Source of the DNA: Ursus arctos
Lineage: Eukaryota > Chordata > Mammalia > Carnivora > Ursidae
DNA: 64,000 bases
Assembly (NCBI RefSeq): GCF_023065955.2
Contig: NW_026622963.1
Location: forward strand, 8,563,001 to 8,627,000
Reading direction: 5' to 3'
How positions within the stretch are numbered: the first letter of the stretch is position 1; every line of letters starts with the position of its first letter. Of this stretch, positions 59,287 through 64,000 are shown one piece after another. Below the pieces are notes generated by a model. It was given only the letters and a program-made list of their open reading frames with translations. It was not told the DNA's origin and searched no databases. The position numbers and the translations under genes were made by a program.

Positions 59287-59407
59287 AAGGAACATAATCT
59301 TCAAGTTTTGGGTCTGGTGAAATCAGATGAAGGGTTCTATCAATGCATTGCTGAGAATGATGTTGGAAATGCACAGGCTGGAGCCCAACTGATAATCCTT
59401 GAGCATG
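59287..59407 (+). CDS. NEO1: NEO1 internal exon, second half of immunoglobulin domain 4
   Basis: This 121-base exon begins in phase 0 after TTTTTCTTTCTCAG with [14 protein letters not shown] and ends in phase 1 at GAGCATG/GTAAGA after AQLIILEH. It supplies the DEGFYQC motif with the second cysteine of Ig domain 4. With the 57789 exon it makes 276 bases, 92 codons, the same length as Ig domain 2. A decayed tandem copy of its acceptor and first eight or nine codons sits 74 bases upstream (see separate entry). The next neogenin exons, which would carry the linker and first fibronectin III repeat, were not found before the window ends and presumably lie downstream. Confidence 0.95.
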
Positions 59408-59729
59408 GTAAGAGGGGCTAAAATAGTAAAATGAAAGAGGCTGACTGTGTTTGAGGAATTAGTATCTATCACAGTACCTATTACTCTAGGATACCTCATG
59501 ATTCATAACCCATTTGTAAAGACCAGTATATGACATAGCTAAGAGGAAAAGAAAGCAGCCTAAATATCTTCTATTACTTAAAATGACGTAGAAACACAAC
59601 TTTGGGTAATACTGAAAAGGAAAACTAATCAATTACAGTCTTACACAAATGAATGTTCTTCATATTTCAGTCATTTTAATCTCACAAATATATTTCTGCT
59701 CTATTAAAATAGAAAAACTTAAAGTACTA
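59408..59729. other. Intron after the Ig4 exon, no recognised element
   Basis: Nothing recognised. Confidence 0.5.
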
Positions 59730-60740
59730 TTTATTTTGCATTGAATTTTTTCCAGAATAAAAACAACACGCCTTTTCTGATTATCACACACACACAAAAT
59801 GCTTATTATAAATTCAGACAACACTGAAAAGTAAAAAAGGGGGAAAACCCTACCTTTTATCAGTCAGAGTCAGTTCTGGGGAAACCACACAATAATTTGA
59901 GCAGATAATCTTGACTATAAAGAACCATTAACTATAACAGGATTAGACTAACAAGGGGAGGGCTGGCAAGAGGTAAAGACAACCCTAGTGACTATAAGAA
60001 TGGCAGATACAAAGAGCAGCCACAAGCTGTCGGTCTGAGAGAGAGTGTTAAGCTCCTCAGGACTGAAATCCAGACTGTGTTGGAGAGGGTGTGGCCATGT
60101 TTTCCTGGACACAGAGAAGTTGCTCTGCTATTGAAACCTGCTCAAAACCCAGGGTCTGGTGTGCTAGGCACCCAGTCACAAGGAGGTGTTTCCCTGAAGG
60201 CATTCTGCTACAAAACCACCTGAGGGGTTGGGGTGTTGGGAGAAGCTGCCGTCCAGCTGATACAATTTAAAAGATATGTCCTCTGCAGAGAAAAGACAGA
60301 TAAGTGCCCATCTTCATTTTTGCAGAGCAGGTGATAAAGGATGAATTTGGAATTGAGGGGCAATAAATTGATAATGGCACATGCTCCACATCCTCCCTGC
60401 TGGGAGTACTACATGTGGACATGCGCAGATGTGTGTATAGTTTGATAATGCATTTTCTTGGAACAACGTGCTGTGAACATCTTCTCCTGTCAATAAATAG
60501 ATAGATCTATATCAACATTTTCCATCGTTGCACAGTATATTTGCACTTTGTTTTGTGTGAGTGATTCCTTATTGGTTAACATTTAAATTGTTTCCTATGT
60601 TTTACTATTATGAACAATGCTATGCGGAACTTCTTTATATGATTATTTTCTCATACTAAATTACTAGAAGTTGAATCGTTGGATAATCTGTGTCAAATTG
60701 ATAAGGATACCTGTTGGATGTATTATCGTTTTAGCAAGAA
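59730..60740 (-). repeat. Ancient L1, antisense, split by another repeat
   Basis: The left part (GCTTATTATAAATTCAGACAACACTGAAAAG) and right part (GCTGTGAACATCTTCTCC, GTTTTACTATTATGAACAATG) are reversed L1M sequence, with an unrelated segment at about 59862-60380 between them. Confidence 0.48.
59862..60380 (+). repeat. Unidentified moderately old repeat, copy 2
   Basis: GGGGAAACCACACAATAATTTG, TCTTGACTATAAAGAACC and ATTAACTATAACAG align with copy 1 at 55127-55190. It interrupts an old L1, which supports a transposed origin. Confidence 0.4.
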
Positions 60741-61554
60741 GAACATTTTTCATTTTGTGCAGTTCTGAAGAATACATGAAAAAGATAATGCTTTAGACAT
60801 GTAGTCTGGTGTCTGAGTCAGATTAAGTTCAGGTTCCAGTGTGGCCCCAGCTCTATAGCCCAGGTGCAGAAGCTACTGGTAAAGATAGTGGCTAATTTGG
60901 CTTTTCACTAAAATAGCATATAAGATTTTTATAAGCTCTTTCTTGACAATGTATTTGAGAGTACTATTATAAAAAGAAATAAAATATTAGAACTGCTCTT
61001 TTTTCTTCCTATGTTTGTGAATTATACCTTTCCCTATTTATTGAAAAGGATTTATAGAAACTTGTCACTTTTCCATCTTGGCAAATGCCTCAGTATGATT
61101 GCCAAATCAGGCACTAAAGTAGATAAGATCGTTTCCATTTATTAGGGGCAGTGATTTTCCTTAGTAAAATTTGTGAATCTCTTGGGGTGATTTACATGGA
61201 ACTAAATAAAGGAATTTCAGTAAATCTGTGTTTGGGATTACCATTATAGATTTAACTCTAATAGTATAAATGGTTGGCTATGCTGCCCGATCTCTAAACT
61301 AATCCTAATTGGGTTTTCCTCTGAAAATGTTTGGATAGCATAATTATAGTTGCAGTGTGTGTTTTTTTCCTTTTTGAGACAACATTTCAAAAACAGACAA
61401 CATTTTTGGGCTGGCAGAAGTTTTTAGTAACCTTGTCAGGGATGAATTAAGAATGTGTGAATTATAAGAAAGAGTCATGTTACTAATTTTGCTGTTTTAA
61501 TTTGCAAGATAAATATTTATGTGGGAAAGCTAAAAGAGAATATAACAATTTATA
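60741..61554. other. Intron sequence, no recognised element
   Basis: Nothing recognised. Confidence 0.5.
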
Positions 61555-61900
61555 AGGTCTGATCTCTGTCTTTCTGGAGTTTATAGTATTATAAAGGATG
61601 TAAGAGATGTGTACAACTTAATACCCAGTCCTTAATAAGAGTTCTTTTTATAATACAAATAAAGCAGCATACAATTAGAAAGAGAGGAATTCTTTCTGTG
61701 TGATTAGGGAAATTTTTTCACAAAAAGTATCCCTTTTGTAATCGACCTTGAATTATAAGAATTCCAGATGTTAAAAAGAGGGTTTGGGTCAGTATGGAAA
61801 TAGAGCACTTGTTCCTTTAGGAAGTTAGCCTCTGAAGGCAGAGTAGGATCAGATTGATCACGGCCTTGATTGTAAAGAGTCAAATACAATACTGTAGGAA
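61555..61900 (-). repeat. Possible L2-like fragment, antisense
   Basis: GTCTTTCTGGAGTTTATAGTA and the later AAAGAGGGTTTGGGTCAG weakly resemble reversed L2 sequence. Confidence 0.3.
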
Positions 61901-61947
61901 GGCAGTCTGACGATAAAGTCAGGTTTAATTAGAAGAAGTCCATTTGA

Positions 61948-62126
61948 GGGGCACCTGGGTGGCCCAGTTAGTTAAGCATCCAGCTCTTGGTTTCAGCTCA
62001 GGTCATGATCTCAGGGTCGTGAGATCAAGCCCCACGTCAGATTCCACAGAGTCTACTTGAAGTTCCCTCTCCCTTTGCCCCTCCCCCTACTTGCTCTCAA
62101 ATAAATATAAAATCTTTTTTAAAAAA
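61948..62126 (+). mobile_element. CanSINE, sense
   Basis: GGGGCACCTGGGTGGCCCAG to an AATAAATATAAAATCTTTTT tail. Duplication AAGTCCATTTGA (61936-61947) and AAGTCCATCTGA (62127-62138). Confidence 0.9.
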
Positions 62127-62136
62127 AAGTCCATCT

Positions 62137-62215
62137 GAAACTAATATAACACTGTATGTTAACTGGAATTAAAATAAAAAAATAAAAAGGCAAAAAATAA
62201 AAAATAAAAATACAA
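62137..62215 (+). mobile_element. Short L1 3' terminus, sense
   Basis: TGAAACTAATATAACACTGT then ATGTTAACTGGAATTAAAAT and A-rich tail match the extreme 3' end of a carnivore L1. Confidence 0.55.
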
Positions 62216-62756
62216 TCATTCCACACACAAAAAGAGAAGAAGAAGGCAGATAGGAGGAGGCAGCTAGTTGAAGGAATATTGTTACAAGAGACCATTGTGA
62301 GATAAGTACTACTAGAAAAATAGAAAGGATTCTAATAAGATATTAGTGATTTATCTAATCCAGACTTTATCAGCTGAATATTAAACATTGTTATAGAGAA
62401 GTCAAGGATACTTCCCAGGTTTTCTCTGGGTCACTGGAAGAGTGGTGATGCCTTTCGAAAACAGAAAAGGAAGGTGAATTGAAGTGGAAGGGGGACTTCT
62501 ACTCAGCATGTGAAGAGTGGGCACAGAACATCCGACTCTTACCTACAATAACAAGCTGGATAATCTACAAAATCATAATTTGTCTGAGCCCATCAGAGAG
62601 CTCAGCTTGCAAAACAGCCGAGTAACCTAAATTCCAAAGAATGGTACACCCCTTTGCCCCCAGAGAATGGGTCATTAATTCTTTGACTTTTGGCAGAGCA
62701 TGAGAGAAAGAAATGACTGCCATAAAAGTGGATCAGAAGAAATCGACTAAAGTTTT

Positions 62757-62972
62757 GGTTTTTTGTTTTTGTTTTTGTTTTTTAAAGATTTTATTTATTT
62801 ATTTGACAGAGAGAGACAGCCAGCGAGAGAGGGAACACAAGCAGGGGGAGCGGGAGAGAAAGAAGCAGGCTCCCAGCGGAGGAGCCTGATGTGGGGCTCG
62901 ATCCCAGAACGCCGGGATCATGCCCTGAGCCGAAGGCAGTTGCTTTTAACAGCTGTGCCACCCCGGCGTCCC
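62757..62972 (-). mobile_element. Young CanSINE, antisense
   Basis: TTAAAGATTTTATTTATTTA at the left and GTGCCACCCCGGCGTCCC at the right. Perfect 14-base duplication TCGACTAAAGTTTT at 62743-62756 and 62973-62986. Confidence 0.95.
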
Positions 62973-63580
62973 TCGACTAAAGTTTTAATTGATTGTTAAA
63001 GACTCAGTGTGTACTAGTCTGGAATACCTGAGGGCCCCAGATGAAAGGGGAGTTCATACATGCTTGCAGATACATTTCCCTGGAACTCCGCAGGATACTC
63101 ACTGTGAAGACTGGTGGCAAAGCAGAGACTCGAGAAGTCATTTTGGTGGTGAAGAGGTGAAAGAGGTAATCTGTGGCACCTGGGAAATAGGTGCAAGGCC
63201 CCTCTAATTTACTCAGACTCCTTTAAGCCTCAAACCAGTGAGGGAGGGGCAGAAAGCCTTATTTCGTAAATTTCTGGGGGGAAGAGTAGAAGCAAAACCT
63301 TTCTGCTTCTAGAGGGAGGAAGCCTCTGGTGCATAGGGCCTACCTAATACTGAGGCTGGACAGGGACAACTGAAAATCCTACTTGCCCCACCACCAAGTA
63401 AGAGCCAAAAGGTTTCTACAGCCGGGGAAGGTCAAGAATAGAGAGAAATCCGTATGTAGTAGAGGTATGCAGAAATGGTTGAAAGCTGAGAGGAAAACAG
63501 ATAAATTGAGAAAAACTCTCTGGCACTTCATCTCTCTTCTTTTGCACAAGATAATGATAGGTCCACCATTAGAAGAATTT

Positions 63581-63782
63581 AAGGGGCGCCTGGGTAGCGC
63601 AGTCGTTAAAGCGTCTGCCTTCGGCTCAGGGCGTGATCCCGGCGTTATGGGATCGAGCCCCACATCGGGCTCCTCCGCTGGGAGCCTGCTCCTTCCTCTC
63701 CCACTCCCCTGCTGTGTTCCCTCTCTCGCTGGCTGTCTCTGTCCAATAAATAAATAAAATCTTTAAAAAAAAAAAAAAAAGA
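63581..63782 (+). mobile_element. Young CanSINE, sense
   Basis: AAGGGGCGCCTGGGTAGCGC to a long poly-A. Duplication AGAAGAATTT at 63571-63580 and 63783-63792. Very close to the apparent family consensus. Confidence 0.94.
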
Positions 63783-64000
63783 AGAAGAATTTGAAACCTG
63801 TGGTGTGCTAATGGTAACTAAAACAACAGTATAATCTGTACCAAGCTCAATTCTTGTCTAAATTGACTTAACCTCTCCACACTAATGGCTTGACAGAATA
63901 GACATGCCGTGTTCCAACTATAAATAATAATAATCTCCGTCTCTGCTATTCTGTACACCATGCCTAGCATTCAGTCAAAAGTTATTGGACATAGAGAGGA

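Larger units (their letters stand above)
62490..64000 (+). repeat. Probable ancient L1 5' region, sense, running off the window
   Basis: TTTGTCTGAGCCCATCAGAG near 62580, GTCTAAATTGACTTAACC near 63857, and CCTAGCATTCAGTCAAAAGTT near 63963 resemble the 5' UTR of old L1/HAL1 elements. Two younger SINEs interrupt it. Confidence 0.4.

Noticed and set aside
59408..64000. The next neogenin exon (linker and first fibronectin III repeat)
   Set aside because: Looked for after the phase-1 donor at 59407 but no matching exon was seen; presumed beyond the window.
1..64000. CRISPR arrays, operons or other prokaryotic-type systems
   Set aside because: Spliced Ig-domain exons, CanSINEs and L1s show this is a carnivore genome; no spaced direct-repeat array was seen.

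Overview
The window is mammalian genomic DNA from a caniform carnivore. It is packed with tRNA-Lys-derived CanSINEs that start GGGGCGCCTGGGTGGC and end in (AAATAA)n/AAATCTT tails, together with the matching carnivore LINE-1 family. The SINE subtype (motifs such as CACAGCGGTTAAGCGTCTG and CTCGCTGGCTGTCTC) looks arctoid, most likely bear or giant panda. That species call comes from memory of the repeat families and has not been checked by a search.

The only protein-coding gene I can support is NEO1 (neogenin), read on the + strand. Five internal exons are visible at 929-1204, 4601-4754, 24705-24841, 57789-57943 and 59287-59407. They encode the second immunoglobulin domain (one exon), the third (two exons split by a 19.95 kb intron) and the fourth (two exons split by a 1.34 kb intron). 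Intron phases chain correctly (1-1, 1-2, 2-1, 1-0, 0-1), every junction is AG/GT, and the joined frame is open across all five. The signal peptide, first Ig domain, fibronectin III repeats, transmembrane segment and cytoplasmic tail lie outside the window. Neogenin is a DCC-family receptor for netrins, RGM proteins and BMP-related ligands.

The rest is intron. Intron 1205-4600 holds an L2 fragment and three SINEs. Intron 4755-24704 holds two hAT DNA transposons, a tandemly duplicated L1 3' end, a nested inverted SINE pair, a 5.4 kb 5'-complete but internally deleted L1 (8594-14008), an ancient L1 with its 5' UTR (about 14345-18245) carrying four SINEs, and a second ancient L1 (18695-21300) with younger insertions. 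Intron 24842-57788 holds MIR, L2, MLT1 LTR, hAT and many L1 fragments, plus a repeat-poor block at about 51.1-54.0 kb. Intron 57944-59286 holds a MIR and, just before its last exon, a decayed tandem copy of that exon's splice acceptor and first codons. Downstream of 59408 are ancient L1 pieces and three SINEs.

I found no rRNA, tRNA gene, CRISPR array or operon, and no new multi-gene system; the architecture is that of a large vertebrate intron-rich gene. The observation I would check first is the duplicated acceptor and partial exon at about 59174-59242, which carries an in-frame stop after nine neogenin-like codons.
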